DNA of 64,000 bases from Flavobacteriales bacterium (GTDB taxonomy: Bacteria; Bacteroidota; Bacteroidia; Flavobacteriales_F; PHOS-HE28): NCBI GenBank assembly GCA_016715995.1, contig JADJXF010000009.1, forward strand, positions 372,001-436,000, written 5' to 3'. Both the position numbers and the translations under genes were made by a program. How positions within the stretch are numbered: position 1 is the first letter of the stretch; every line of letters begins with the position of its first letter. The notes below the pieces were generated by a model. The model had not been told where the DNA came from. It searched no databases and saw only the letters and a program-made list of their open reading frames with translations. This document shows, piece after piece, positions 1-9,093 of the stretch.

Positions 1-3000
1 CATCTTAGGCGGCAGTCCTTCCGGTGGTGTTTGGACTGGTGTAGGAGTAAGCGGAACAGGTCCCTACACATTCAACCCTGCAGTTGGCACGCAACTGCTC
101 ACTTACACGATTACTGTTGGTGGGTGTAGCAATAGCGCTTCAACCACAGTGAACGTAGGTGTATGCGACTGCGCAGGCGTGATTAATGGCACCGCATTTA
201 TCGATGGCTGCAACAATTGCGTGGGTGGCACAACGGGTTTGGATCCATGCGGGAACGACTGCTTGGGAGTGCCTGGTGGCAATGCCCAGGTGGATGCCTG
301 CGGCGTGTGCTACGCGAACGGCCCCGCCAACCCGCTATGGAACACCACCTGCGCGGACTGCCTTGGCGTTCCCAACGGCAATGCCCAAGTGGATGCCTGC
401 GGCGTGTGCTACGCGAATGGTCCTGCCAACCCGCTATGGAACACCACCTGCGCGGACTGCCTTGGCGTTCCCAATGGCAATGCCCAGGTGGACGCCTGCG
501 GCGTGTGCTACGCGAACGGCCCTGCCAACCCGCTATGGAACACCACCTGCGCGGACTGCCTTGGTGTTCCCAACGGCAATGCCCAGGTGGATGCCTGCGG
601 CGTGTGCTACGCGAACGGTCCCGCCAATCCGCTTTGAACACCACCTGCGCGGACTGCCTTGGCGTTCCCAACGGAAATGCCCAGACAGATGCTTGCGGCG
701 TGTGCTACGCGAACGGCCCTGCCAACCCGCTATTGAACACCACCTGTGCGGACTGCCTTGGCGTGCCTAACGGAACTGCCCAGACAGATGCTTGCGGCGT
801 GTGCTACGCGAACGGCCCTGCCAACCCGCTTTGGAACACGACCTGTGCGGACTGCCTTGGCGTGCCTAACGGAACTGCCCAGACAGATGCTTGCGGCGTG
901 TGCTACGCGAACGGCCCTGCCAACCCGCTTTGGAACACCACCTGCGCCGATTGCCTTGGCGTGCCCAACGGCACTGCCCAAACGGATGCTTGCGGCGTGT
1001 GCTACGCGAACGGTCCGGCTAACCCGCTATGGAACACGACTTGCGCCGATTGCTTGGGCGTACCCAACGGCACTGCCCAGACCGATGCTTGCGGGGTGTG
1101 CTATGCGAACGGTCCTGCCAACCCGCTTTGGAACTCCACCTGCACAGATTGCGCTGGGGTGGTGAATGGATTGGCCATTTATCGATAACTGCGAAGAGTG
1201 TGTTGGAGGAACTACGGGCTTGGATCCGTGCGATAATGACTGCCTTGGTGTGCCAGGAGGCACGGCCCAAACAGATGCCTGCGGCGTGTGCTACGCGAAC
1301 GGCCCTGGCAACCCGCTTTGGAACACGACCTGTGCGGACTGCCTTGGCGTGCCTAACGGAACTGCCCAGACAGATGCTTGCGGCGTGTGCTACGCGAACG
1401 GCCCGCACCCGCTGCACGACCTGTGCGGACTGCCTTGGCGTGCGTAACGGAACTGCCCAGACAGATACTTGCGGCGTTTGCGACGCGAACGGCCCTGCCA
1501 ATACGCTTTGGAACACGACCTGTGCGGACTGCTGGCGTGCTAACGGAACTGCCCAGCAGATGCTTGCGGCGTGTGCTACGCAACGGCCCTGCCAACCCGC
1601 TTGGAACACCACCTGCGCGGATTGCCTTGGCGTTCCCAACGCCACTGCCCAAACGCACGCTCGCGGCGTGCGCTACGCGAACGGCCCGGCTAACCCGCTA
1701 TGGAACACGACTTGCGCCGATTGCTTGGGCGTACCCAACGGCACTGCCCAGACCGTGCTTGCGGGGTGTGCTATGCGAACGGTCCTGCCACCGCTTTGGA
1801 ACTCCACCTGCACGATTGCGCTGGGGTGGTGAATGGATTGGCATTTATCGATAACTGCGAAGAGTGTGTTGGAGGAACTACGGGCTTGGATCCGTGCGAT
1901 AATGACTGCCTTGGTGTGCCAGGAGGCACGGCCCAAACAGATGCCTGCGGCGTGTGCTACGCGAACGGCCCTGCCAACCCGCTATGGAACACCACCTGCG
2001 CGGACTGCCTTGGCGTTCCCAACGGCAATGCCCAGGTGGATGCCTGCGGCGTGTGCTACGCGAACGGTCCTGCCAACCCGCTGTGGAACACCACCTGCGC
2101 GGACTGCCTTGGCGTTCCCAACGGCAATGCCCAGGTGGATGCCTGCAGCGTATGCTACGCGAACGGCCCTGCCAACCCGCTGTGGAACAGCACCTGCGCG
2201 GACTGCGAGGGTGCACCCAACGGTCCTGCTCAACCCGGCACTCCTTGCGATGATGATGACGAGCTGACGGATAATGATACGTGGACTACAGGATGCGCAT
2301 GCGAGGGCACCCCCATCGGCAACTGCACTGAGTTCCTGACCATCGAGATCCGTACGGATGTGAATGGTAGCCAGACTTCCTGGGAGGTCCGCGAGTTGGT
2401 CACCAACATCCTTGCTGCGAGCGGAGATGGATACGCGGATGACGCCGTTGTAACTGACGACATGTGCTTGGCAGAGGGCTGCTACCGACTGACGGTGTTC
2501 GATGCGGGCTTTGACGGTATCGCGGGCGGCGGGTATATCCTACGCACCTCGGGGAATCCGGGCCAGCGCATCATCGACAACCGTGCGAACTTCAGCGCCG
2601 GCCAAGTGAGCGCAATCGCGAATGGCGAGGGCTTCTGCGTGCCATTGGGCATCAGCCGCTTGATCTTCACGAGCTGCGACAAGCTCGACTGGGTCAACAA
2701 CCAGTTCATCGTCGCCAATGATGAAGCGGCGGTCAACGCCGAATGGATTGTGGGAGGCGCGAATGGCGTGCAGGATACGAATACGGGCTATGAGTTCTGG
2801 TTCTTCAACCCGAACGGTGGGTATTCGTTCCGTCGGTTCCGCAGCCATGCGACATCTGATGGATACCCGGCTACTGGACCCACCCGCGCATGCCACACCA
2901 AGGTCAATACGTGGGCGGCGGCGAACCACATCCCAGCCTTCCAGTTGATGAACGTTCGCGTCCGAAGCCGCATCAATGGCGATTACAATCCCTGGGGTCC

Positions 3001-3664
3001 AGCGTGTCGCTTCAAGATCGATCCTGTTCGTGCAGCTTGCCCACTGACCAAATTGGAGGACATTCCGGGCAATTCCTTCTATAGCTGCAATGTGACCCGT
3101 GCCTGGGGACAGATGCTCTACTGCAAGAAGGTCACGAATGCCACGCAGTACCAGTTCCGGTTCCGCAACGCGGAGCTGGTCACCCCTGTGGTTCGGACTC
3201 GGACAACATGGAACCTCCAGATGAACTGGACTCCAGCCTTGCCGAGCGGATCATACCAAGTTGATGTACGGGCATTCTTGAATGGACAGTGGTGCATCAG
3301 CGGTGCTGAATGGGGTGATGCCTGCATGGTCACCATCACGGGATCGCCGGGCGCGTCCGATGGCCAGCAGAACCTGACCTTAGGGTCCGGACTAGCGATG
3401 GACGCGACCATGACCCTCAGCCCGAACCCGAATGGTGGTGATTGGATGCAATTGCATCTCAACGCGACGCAGGACGGTATCGAGAATGCCACTTTGGAGG
3501 TCTACGACTTGGTCGGTCAGCGCGTGATGACCACTCAGGTGCCGGTGAATGGCGGCCAGATCAACGGAGTGGTGGAACTGAGCAATTTAGCGAGCGGCAC
3601 ATACTTGGTGAACTTGGTCGCCGGCACGGAGCGGTACACGCAACGACTGGTGATAAGTCGCTGA
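1..3664 (+). CDS. Large secreted Cys-rich repeat protein with T9SS sorting domain (5' partial, frame-disrupted)
   Basis: The gene enters from the left edge in frame 2 with an Ig/PKD-like module (GGSPSGGVWTG ... FNPAVG). From about 172 to 2230 it encodes DCAGVVNG and CVGGTTGLDPC header motifs followed by tandem 33-residue units (CGVCYANGPANPLWNTTC, then ADCLGVPNG). A unique region follows with many paired Cys, and the last ~80 residues form a type A T9SS sorting domain (LSPNPNGG ... YDLVGQ ... ASGTYLV). It is therefore exported across the outer membrane and probably surface-attached. The reading frame is broken near 635, 1175 and repeatedly between about 1400 and 1830, then is open from about 1830 to 3664. 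The breaks look like sequence errors (see findings), but real decay is possible. Family role is unknown; adhesion is only a guess. Confidence 0.85.
290..2215 (+). repeat. 99-bp tandem repeats encoding a 33-aa Cys-rich unit, in three super-blocks
   Basis: Unit starts recur every 99 bases (for example 293, 392, 491, 590). Nine units lie in block 1 (about 290-1165), six in block 2 (about 1280-1830) and three in block 3 (about 1945-2215). Each block is preceded by a different header carrying DCLGVPGG. Units differ mainly at NGNAQVDA versus NGTAQTDA. The multiple-of-three period keeps frame when units are gained or lost. Confidence 0.93.
1166..1974 (+). repeat. 667-bp tandem duplication inside the Cys-repeat gene
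   Basis: Bases 1176-1307 are identical to 1842-1973 over 132 bases, and the units before them (about 990-1165 and 1660-1832) also correspond at an offset of 666-667. The second copy carries nearly all the small deletions seen in the gene. Either a very recent duplication or an assembly join would give this pattern. Confidence 0.8.
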
Positions 3665-3684
3665 TACATGAGAGCAGATTGAGG

Positions 3685-3720
3685 CTGAAAGGGCCGACTC
3701 GTGAGAGTCGGCCCTTTCAG
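3685..3720 (+). terminator. Perfect 16-bp hairpin after the Cys-repeat gene
   Basis: The arms 3685-3700 and 3705-3720 are perfectly complementary with a GTGA loop, 21 bases after the stop codon. No long T-run follows, but the position and strength fit a terminator. Confidence 0.75.
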
Positions 3721-3778
3721 CTTGTTGACCTCGCAAGTACCCGAATAAAGCTTGCTCAATCCTAGGCTAAGCCAGAAA

Positions 3779-3796
3779 CTACGTAGAACTACGTAG
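3779..3796. promoter_or_regulatory. Two CTACGTAG palindromes spaced one helical turn apart
   Basis: The 8-bp palindrome CTACGTAG occurs at 3779-3786 and again at 3789-3796, a 10-base period. It lies 78 bases upstream of a small ORF. The layout suggests a dimeric repressor operator, but no regulator is known. A 6-bp hairpin (3821-3826 with 3835-3840) lies between it and the ORF. Confidence 0.3.
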
Positions 3797-3873
3797 AAAT
3801 CGGCCCTAAACACCCCTGAAAATACCAAGAACTCGGTATTGTGAGGCCATTGGAGGGAGGTCACCTTGGTGGC

Positions 3874-4005
3874 ATGAAAACCATCAACGCATTCCTCCGC
3901 TGCGAGCTTCCGCTCACCCCGTCCACCGAACGGATTAATCGCATCTGCTTCGTGGTTTCGATGCTCGGCCTGACGGCCCTGGTGACGGTGATTGGAATGA
4001 GCTAG
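3874..4005 (+). CDS. Small hypothetical membrane protein (43 aa)
   Basis: This short reading frame starts MKTINAFLRCELPL and has one hydrophobic stretch at about residues 24-42 (ICFVVSMLGLTALVTVIGM), so it could be a single-pass membrane peptide. A purine-rich GGAGGGAGG lies 13 bases upstream, unusual for this genome. A hairpin with 8-bp arms (4021-4028 and 4050-4057) follows the stop. I do not recognise a family. It sits alone between two terminators, so it would be its own transcript. Coding status is uncertain. Confidence 0.35.
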   Translation: MKTINAFLRCELPLTPSTERINRICFVVSMLGLTALVTVIGMS

Positions 4006-4112
4006 CAGCCTCTCATCCTCCGGCGGGCACTATGCCGGGTATGCTATCCGCCCGCCGCTATCGTTCGAAGCCCTGGGTTGGACACCCCGGGGCTTCGGCG
4101 CATCTGCGCCAA

Positions 4113-4145
4113 ATGAACAGCCCCGCTGGAAGCGGGGCTGTTCAT
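4113..4145 (-). terminator. Terminator hairpin downstream of gap
   Basis: The 15-bp arms 4113-4127 and 4131-4145 are perfectly complementary around a 3-base loop, GC-rich in the centre (AGCCCCGCT). It ends 15 bases from the gap stop codon and probably acts in both directions. Confidence 0.8.
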
Positions 4146-4160
4146 CCAGGTAGGCTCGCC

Positions 4161-5615
4161 TCAGTAGTAGATCAACCGCCGCACCTTGGCCACATGCTTG
4201 GCCAAGCGGATCACCTGCTTGGTATAGCCGAATTCGTTATCGTACCAAGCGTAGAGCACGGCACTCTTGCCATCGGGGCCCACGATAGTGGCGTTGCTGT
4301 CGAACACGCTGCAGCAGGTGTCCCCGATGATGTCGCTGCTCACCAGTTCGGGATCGATATGGTAGTGGATCTGGTTCACCAGTTCGCCGTTCAGCGCCGC
4401 ATGGCGCACCAACTCATTGACCTCATCACGCGTGACCTGCCGCTTCAAGTTGAGGCTCATGATGGCCAACGAACCGTTCGGGGTGGGCACGCGCACGGCG
4501 TTGGCGGTGAGCTTGTCCTTCAGGCTGGGGATGGCCTTGGTGACCGCACTACCGGCGCCCGTGCTGGTGATCACCATGTTGATGGCTGCGCTGCGGCCGC
4601 GGCGGGGCTTCTTGTGGTAGTTGTCCAGCAGGTTCTGATCATTGGTATAGGCATGCACCGTCTCGATGTGGCCTTTTTCGATGCCGATCTGGTCCTCCAT
4701 CACCTTCAGGATGGGGCAGATGGCATTGGTGGTGCAGCTGGCCGCGCTGATGAGCTGCTCATTGTCCACATCGAGCTCCTTGTGGTTGATGCCGTACACG
4801 ATGTTGGGCATATCCTTGCCTGGCGCGGTGAGGATCACCTTGCTCACGCCCTTGGACTTCAGATGCCGACCCAAGGCCTCACGCTTGGTGAATGCACCGG
4901 TGTTGTCGATGACCAGGGCGTTGTTGATTCCGTGGGCCGTGTAGTCGATTCCCTCCGGTTCGCTGGCTGCGATCAGGAGCACCCGCTGACCATTGATCAG
5001 GAGAGCCTTTCCGGCGATGTCCTCCACTACGCTTCCCTTGAAGGCGCCATGAACGCTGTCATTCCGCAGCAAGGCCGCCCGCTTCACGATCTCCTCATCG
5101 GTAATGGTGCGGGTGACGATGGCGCGTAGGCGCAGCTGTTGGCCCTTACCGGCCTGCTTCACCAACTCGCGGGCAGCGATGCGGCCGATACGGCCGAAGC
5201 CGTAAAGCACAACATCCCGTGGTTCGAACTTGTGCTTATCCGAGCCGATGAAGCCACCAAGGGTGGTGTTTAGGAACTTGTCCAGGTCGCGCTTGCCTTC
5301 CTGCGTGAATTCCCAGGTGAGCTTGGCGATGTCGATCTTGCTGGGGGCCAGGTCCAAATCCAGCAATGCCTTGGCCACTTGCGCGCAGGTGAACACATCG
5401 ATGGGCTTCTTGACCACATCATTCGCATAATGGAAGCGCTTCAATGCCTCGCTCGTGCTGATGTCAAGCAGTTGGTCGCGGAAGAAGACCAGCTCCACAC
5501 CCTTGCCGTACATCAACTGGCCAACGGCACTGAGCAGTTCCACTGCGGCGCGTTCACGTGCAACGAATTCCTTCAAACCGGCCTCGTAGCCGCTTTTCAC
5601 TTCAACGGTTTCCAT
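4161..5615 (-). CDS. gap: Glyceraldehyde-3-phosphate dehydrogenase, long Bacteroidota form (484 aa)
   Basis: The enzyme oxidises glyceraldehyde 3-phosphate to 1,3-bisphosphoglycerate in the cytoplasm (glycolysis/gluconeogenesis). An N-terminal helical extension of about 130 residues, typical of the long form in this phylum, precedes the NAD-binding YGFGRIGR motif at 138-145. The catalytic Cys is C294 in SAASCTTNAIC. The start METVEVKSGY at 5615 is preferred over an upstream ATG at 5648, because the upstream one lies inside the hairpin that terminates rpoD and would add residues that do not look conserved. It is monocistronic, with terminators on both sides. Confidence 0.96.
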   Translation of the reverse strand: METVEVKSGYEAGLKEFVARERAAVELLSAVGQLMYGKGVELVFFRDQLLDISTSEALKRFHYANDVVKKPIDVFTCAQVAKALLDLDLAPSKIDIAKLTWEFTQEGKRDLDKFLNTTLGGFIGSDKHKFEPRDVVLYGFGRIGRIAARELVKQAGKGQQLRLRAIVTRTITDEEIVKRAALLRNDSVHGAFKGSVVEDIAGKALLINGQRVLLIAASEPEGIDYTAHGINNALVIDNTGAFTKREALGRHLKSKGVSKVILTAPGKDMPNIVYGINHKELDVDNEQLISAASCTTNAICPILKVMEDQIGIEKGHIETVHAYTNDQNLLDNYHKKPRRGRSAAINMVITSTGAGSAVTKAIPSLKDKLTANAVRVPTPNGSLAIMSLNLKRQVTRDEVNELVRHAALNGELVNQIHYHIDPELVSSDIIGDTCCSVFDSNATIVGPDGKSAVLYAWYDNEFGYTKQVIRLAKHVAKVRRLIYY

Positions 5616-5645
5616 GGTTGGTGATGGGTGACTTGTGCGAATGAA

Positions 5646-5671
5646 CATGCCCCGCTCATTGGCGGGGCATG
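5646..5671 (-). terminator. Terminator between rpoD and gap
   Basis: Arms 5646-5655 and 5662-5671 (CATGCCCCGC and its complement) enclose a 6-base loop, directly after the rpoD stop. Confidence 0.7.
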
Positions 5672-5674
5672 CGA

Positions 5675-6538
5675 CTAGCCGAGGTATGCCTTCAGCAACT
5701 TGCTGCGGCTCGTATGCCGTAGTCGCCGTATGGCCTTCTCCTTGATCTGGCGCACGCGCTCGCGCGTCAGGTCGAACTTGGCGCCGATCTCCTCCAACGT
5801 GAGGCCGTGGTTGATGCCGATCCCGAAGAAGAGCTTCACGACATCGCGTTCGCGTTCGGTGAGGGTGCTCAGGGCCCGCTCGATCTCCTTGGCCAGGGAT
5901 TCATTGAGCAGGAGGCGATCAGCCGGTGCGCTGTCGTTATTGGGCAGCACGTCCAGCAGGCTGTTGCTCTCGCCTTCGACGAAGGGGGCATCCATGCTGA
6001 TGTGGCGGCCGCTCACCTTCATGGTATCGGCCACCTTCTCCGGCGGCAGGTCCAGGCTGGCGGCGAGCTCATCGGCGCTGGGCGGACGTTCGAATTCCTG
6101 CTCCAGTTTTGCGAAGGCCTTGTTGATCTTGTTCAGCGATCCCACTTGGTTCAGGGGCAGGCGCACAATACGGCTCTGCTCGGCCAAGGCCTGCAAAATG
6201 CTCTGGCGAATCCACCACACGGCATAGCTGATGAACTTGAAGCCCCGGGTCTCATCGAAGCGCTGCGCCGCCTTAATCAAGCCGAGGTTGCCCTCGTTGA
6301 TTAGATCCGGAAGGCTGAGCCCTTGGTTCTGGTACTGCTTGGCCACCGATACCACGAAGCGCAGGTTGGCCTTCACCAGCTTCTCCAGCGCTTTACCGTC
6401 GCCTTCTTTGATGCGCCGTGCCAGTTCCACCTCCATGTCGGCGGTGATCAGGCCTTCCTTACCGATCTCCTGCAGGTACTTGTCCAGCGACTGGCTTTCC
6501 CGGTTGGTGATCGATTTGGTGATCTTGAGTTGACGCAT
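5675..6538 (-). CDS. rpoD: Primary sigma factor RpoD/SigA (287 aa)
   Basis: This is the housekeeping sigma subunit that directs RNA polymerase to -33/-7 promoters. It is the short Bacteroidota form without region 1.1. Region 1.2 (SLDKYLQEIGKE) is near the N-terminus, region 2 carries NLRFVVSVAKQY and the WWIRQSI core at about 60-130, and region 4 ends with the helix-turn-helix LTLEEIGAKFDLTRERVRQI. The start MRQLKITKS matches the conserved family start; an ATG four codons upstream is in frame but not conserved. Its own -7 element lies 88 bases upstream. Confidence 0.97.
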   Translation of the reverse strand: MRQLKITKSITNRESQSLDKYLQEIGKEGLITADMEVELARRIKEGDGKALEKLVKANLRFVVSVAKQYQNQGLSLPDLINEGNLGLIKAAQRFDETRGFKFISYAVWWIRQSILQALAEQSRIVRLPLNQVGSLNKINKAFAKLEQEFERPPSADELAASLDLPPEKVADTMKVSGRHISMDAPFVEGESNSLLDVLPNNDSAPADRLLLNESLAKEIERALSTLTERERDVVKLFFGIGINHGLTLEEIGAKFDLTRERVRQIKEKAIRRLRHTSRSKLLKAYLG

Positions 6539-6626
6539 CCTTGATGCCACGGTCGTTTGGGTATTAGTGGGTTATGAAGATTCTGATTCGACCGTTCACA
6601 TCACCACATGTGTATGCGTCGGGCTG

Positions 6627-6634
6627 CGAAGGTA
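6627..6634 (-). promoter_or_regulatory. -7 element of rpoD promoter (TACCTTCG)
   Basis: On the minus strand this reads TACCTTCG, close to the Bacteroidota -7 consensus TAnnTTTG, and would give a leader of about 80 bases before rpoD. Confidence 0.5.
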
Positions 6635-6698
6635 GGGGCTGTCCTACGCACGGGACAAGTCCGGTTCTTCACTTGCCGGGCATCAGCTCTTGCTTTGC

Positions 6699-8156
6699 CT
6701 ATACCCCTAGGCCGTAATATGCCCTTTGCCCGTTGGGGTAGACACCTTCAACCAGCACGCCACCACGCTTGCCGGATAGGGCGCGCTCCACGTCAGCAGG
6801 GCTCTTCACTGGGCCGTCATCGATTTTGGTGATGATGAAGCCTTCCCGGATGCCGCTGGCGCGGAACTTCCCGCCATTCACTGCGGACACCTTCACACCG
6901 CTGGCTATACGAAGCGCACGGAGCTCCGCCTCAGTGGCCATCCGCAACTCGGCACCCAACGACTCTAATCGGGTGGTTTTGCCCCCGGCAGCGACGGTGC
7001 TTCCCTCCTTGCCGCGCAGCGTAATCTCCATGATGTTCTCCCTGCCATCGCGGAGAATGGTCACCGGGACCCGGTCGCCGGGCTTGAACTTGCCCACCTG
7101 CTCCTGCAATTGAGGCACGTTATCAACGGGGATGCTGCCCACGCGCACGATCACATCGCCCTTCTCGATACCGGCATTCGACGCGGCCCCTCCTTCCGTT
7201 AGGCCATTCACGTAAACGCCGCGCGGGCGATCTAGCCGGAGTTCCTGGGCGAGCTTCTGATCCAGGTCGCGGATGCTCACGCCCAGGTACGCCCGCTGAA
7301 CGCTGCCATGCTCCACCAGGTCGCTGGTCACTTTCTTCACGATGTTCACCGGCACGGCGAAGGAGTAGCCCGTGTACTGGCCGGTGGTGCTCGCGATCGC
7401 GGTATTGATGCCTACGAGTTCGCCATTCGCATTCACCAGGGCGCCCCCGCTGTTGCCCGGATTCACGGCCGCATCGGTCTGGATGAAGCTCTCGATCGGG
7501 AAGATGTCGCGGCTGGGATCGTACTGCAATAAGTTGATGTTCCTCGCTTTTGCGCTAACGATTCCTGCCGTTACGGTGCTGGTCAGGTTCATCGGATTGC
7601 CCACGGCCAGCACCCATTCACCCACCCGCACTTCATCCGAGTTGCCGAATTCCAACGTGGCTAGTCCGGTCCCGTCGACCTTCAGCACCGCGATGTCGGT
7701 GCTGGGGTCGCGGCCGACGACACGGGCCTCGAAGTTTCGACGGTCATTCAGGTGCACCATGATCTTGTCCGCACCCTCCACCACGTGGTTGTTCGTCACA
7801 ATGAAGCCGTCCGGACTGATGATCACGCCCGACCCAGCGCCTTGCCGCTGATGCTGCTGGCTGGGTGCGCGGTACCCCCAGAAGAAATCGGCGAAGGGGT
7901 CGCGCACCTGGATGGTCGTCTCTGTGGTCACGTGCACCACGGCGTTCACAGTGCGCTCGGCAGCTTCAGTGAAATCAACAGCGACAACGGGTGTTGCACC
8001 AGCGGATGGAAGGTTCACGTAGGTCACCGGCGGTCCGGTCCGTCCTTCCTCAGTGAGGGAGAGCTGCGCAACTGGTTGGAGGAAGCGGTTGTGCAAGACC
8101 AGTGCGATGAATGCGCCGGCCATGCCGACGGCGAAGTACCCGAGGATGCGTTTCAT
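6699..8156 (-). CDS. HtrA/DegP-type periplasmic serine protease with two PDZ domains (485 aa)
   Basis: An envelope quality-control protease that degrades or refolds misfolded exported proteins. An N-terminal membrane segment (about 4-22) anchors or exports it. The trypsin-like domain has the triad H124 (TNNHVVEG), D154 (DPSTDIAVLK) and S236 (NPGNSGGAL). PDZ1 lies at about 275-365 (AYLGVSIRDLD) and a weaker PDZ2 at about 390-480 (GFIITKIDDGPVKSPADV). The start MKRILGYFAV at 8156 is chosen because it begins the hydrophobic segment; longer frames upstream run into a non-coding-like region. It is divergent from dapF with 148 bases between start codons. Confidence 0.95.
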   Translation of the reverse strand: MKRILGYFAVGMAGAFIALVLHNRFLQPVAQLSLTEEGRTGPPVTYVNLPSAGATPVVAVDFTEAAERTVNAVVHVTTETTIQVRDPFADFFWGYRAPSQQHQRQGAGSGVIISPDGFIVTNNHVVEGADKIMVHLNDRRNFEARVVGRDPSTDIAVLKVDGTGLATLEFGNSDEVRVGEWVLAVGNPMNLTSTVTAGIVSAKARNINLLQYDPSRDIFPIESFIQTDAAVNPGNSGGALVNANGELVGINTAIASTTGQYTGYSFAVPVNIVKKVTSDLVEHGSVQRAYLGVSIRDLDQKLAQELRLDRPRGVYVNGLTEGGAASNAGIEKGDVIVRVGSIPVDNVPQLQEQVGKFKPGDRVPVTILRDGRENIMEITLRGKEGSTVAAGGKTTRLESLGAELRMATEAELRALRIASGVKVSAVNGGKFRASGIREGFIITKIDDGPVKSPADVERALSGKRGGVLVEGVYPNGQRAYYGLGV

Positions 8157-8304
8157 GGTTTCAGAATCTGGGCGGGGACGATCAAACGCCATGCCCGCCA
8201 TGACCAAGCAACGAAGTGACAGAGCGGAAGTGACGGGCTGTCGCGTTAAGAAGTGTTGATCGGCGCCGTCCTTAACCAACGTCGGGCGAGCGATCTTTCG
8301 ACCC

Positions 8305-9090
8305 ATGGAACTGGTCTTTGAGAAGTGGCAGGGCACGGGCAACGACTTCATCGTGGTGGATGATTGGGATGGGCGATTCCCCAGCCATGATGAAGCGCTG
8401 ATTCGGCGTCTATGTAACCGGCATTTCGGCATCGGGAGCGATGGGCTGATTCTGTTGCAGTCTCCGACCACCGCAGGTGTAGACTACCACATGGAGTTCT
8501 TCAATCCCGATGCGAGCAAGAGCTTCTGCGGGAATGGCAGCCGCTGCGCCTTCGCGTTTTGGAACAGGCAGCAATCGAGGATGGGCGAGGAGGCCCTCTT
8601 TACGGCCATCGATGGCGAGCACCGTGCCTCCAAGGATGAACGGGGCGTTCGTGTTTCGTTGCTGCCGCCACGGTCCATCGAGCACATTGCCTCAGACATG
8701 GACCTAATCGACACAGGGTCGCCCCATCTCATGGTCTGGGTGTCGGATCCGGATGCGGTCGACCTCGTATCCGAGGCTCGGCGCCATCGGTATAGTGCCC
8801 GCTTCGCGGAGTTTGGTGTGAACGTGAATTTCCTCCGTTGGCGCAGTGACCAGTTGGAAATGCGCACCTACGAACGTGGCGTTGAAGCCGAAACGCTTAG
8901 CTGCGGCACCGGTGTAACGGCAGCGGCCATCGATGCGCTTCACCGTGGACTTGGGCGAGGACCCCAGGTTTCGGTGCGCACGAAGGGCGGCGACTTGAGC
9001 GTTGAGGTTAGCCGCGAACAGGACCGGTTCACCAGCGTTGCATTGATCGGACCTGCTGTTCGCGTCTATCACGGGGTCATCTCCGTCTGA
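8305..9090 (+). CDS. dapF: Diaminopimelate epimerase (261 aa)
   Basis: Converts LL- to meso-diaminopimelate for lysine and peptidoglycan synthesis, in the cytoplasm. Both active-site cysteines are visible: C75 in SFCGNGSRC and C200 in LSCGTGVTA. The family start motif FEKWQGTGNDF is intact and the length is normal. It is followed after 3 bases by mltG, so two peptidoglycan genes are co-transcribed. A weak -7-like ATCTTTCG ends 4 bases before the ATG. Confidence 0.97.
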   Translation: MELVFEKWQGTGNDFIVVDDWDGRFPSHDEALIRRLCNRHFGIGSDGLILLQSPTTAGVDYHMEFFNPDASKSFCGNGSRCAFAFWNRQQSRMGEEALFTAIDGEHRASKDERGVRVSLLPPRSIEHIASDMDLIDTGSPHLMVWVSDPDAVDLVSEARRHRYSARFAEFGVNVNFLRWRSDQLEMRTYERGVEAETLSCGTGVTAAAIDALHRGLGRGPQVSVRTKGGDLSVEVSREQDRFTSVALIGPAVRVYHGVISV

Positions 9091-9093
9091 ACA

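Noticed and set aside
635..1835. Programmed ribosomal frameshifting in the Cys-repeat gene
   Set aside because: There are many shifts at different sites, without slippery sequences, nearly all deletions; sequence error or decay explains them better.
290..2215. Regular 99-bp repeats as a CRISPR array
   Set aside because: There are no unique spacers; the whole unit is repeated and it codes for protein.
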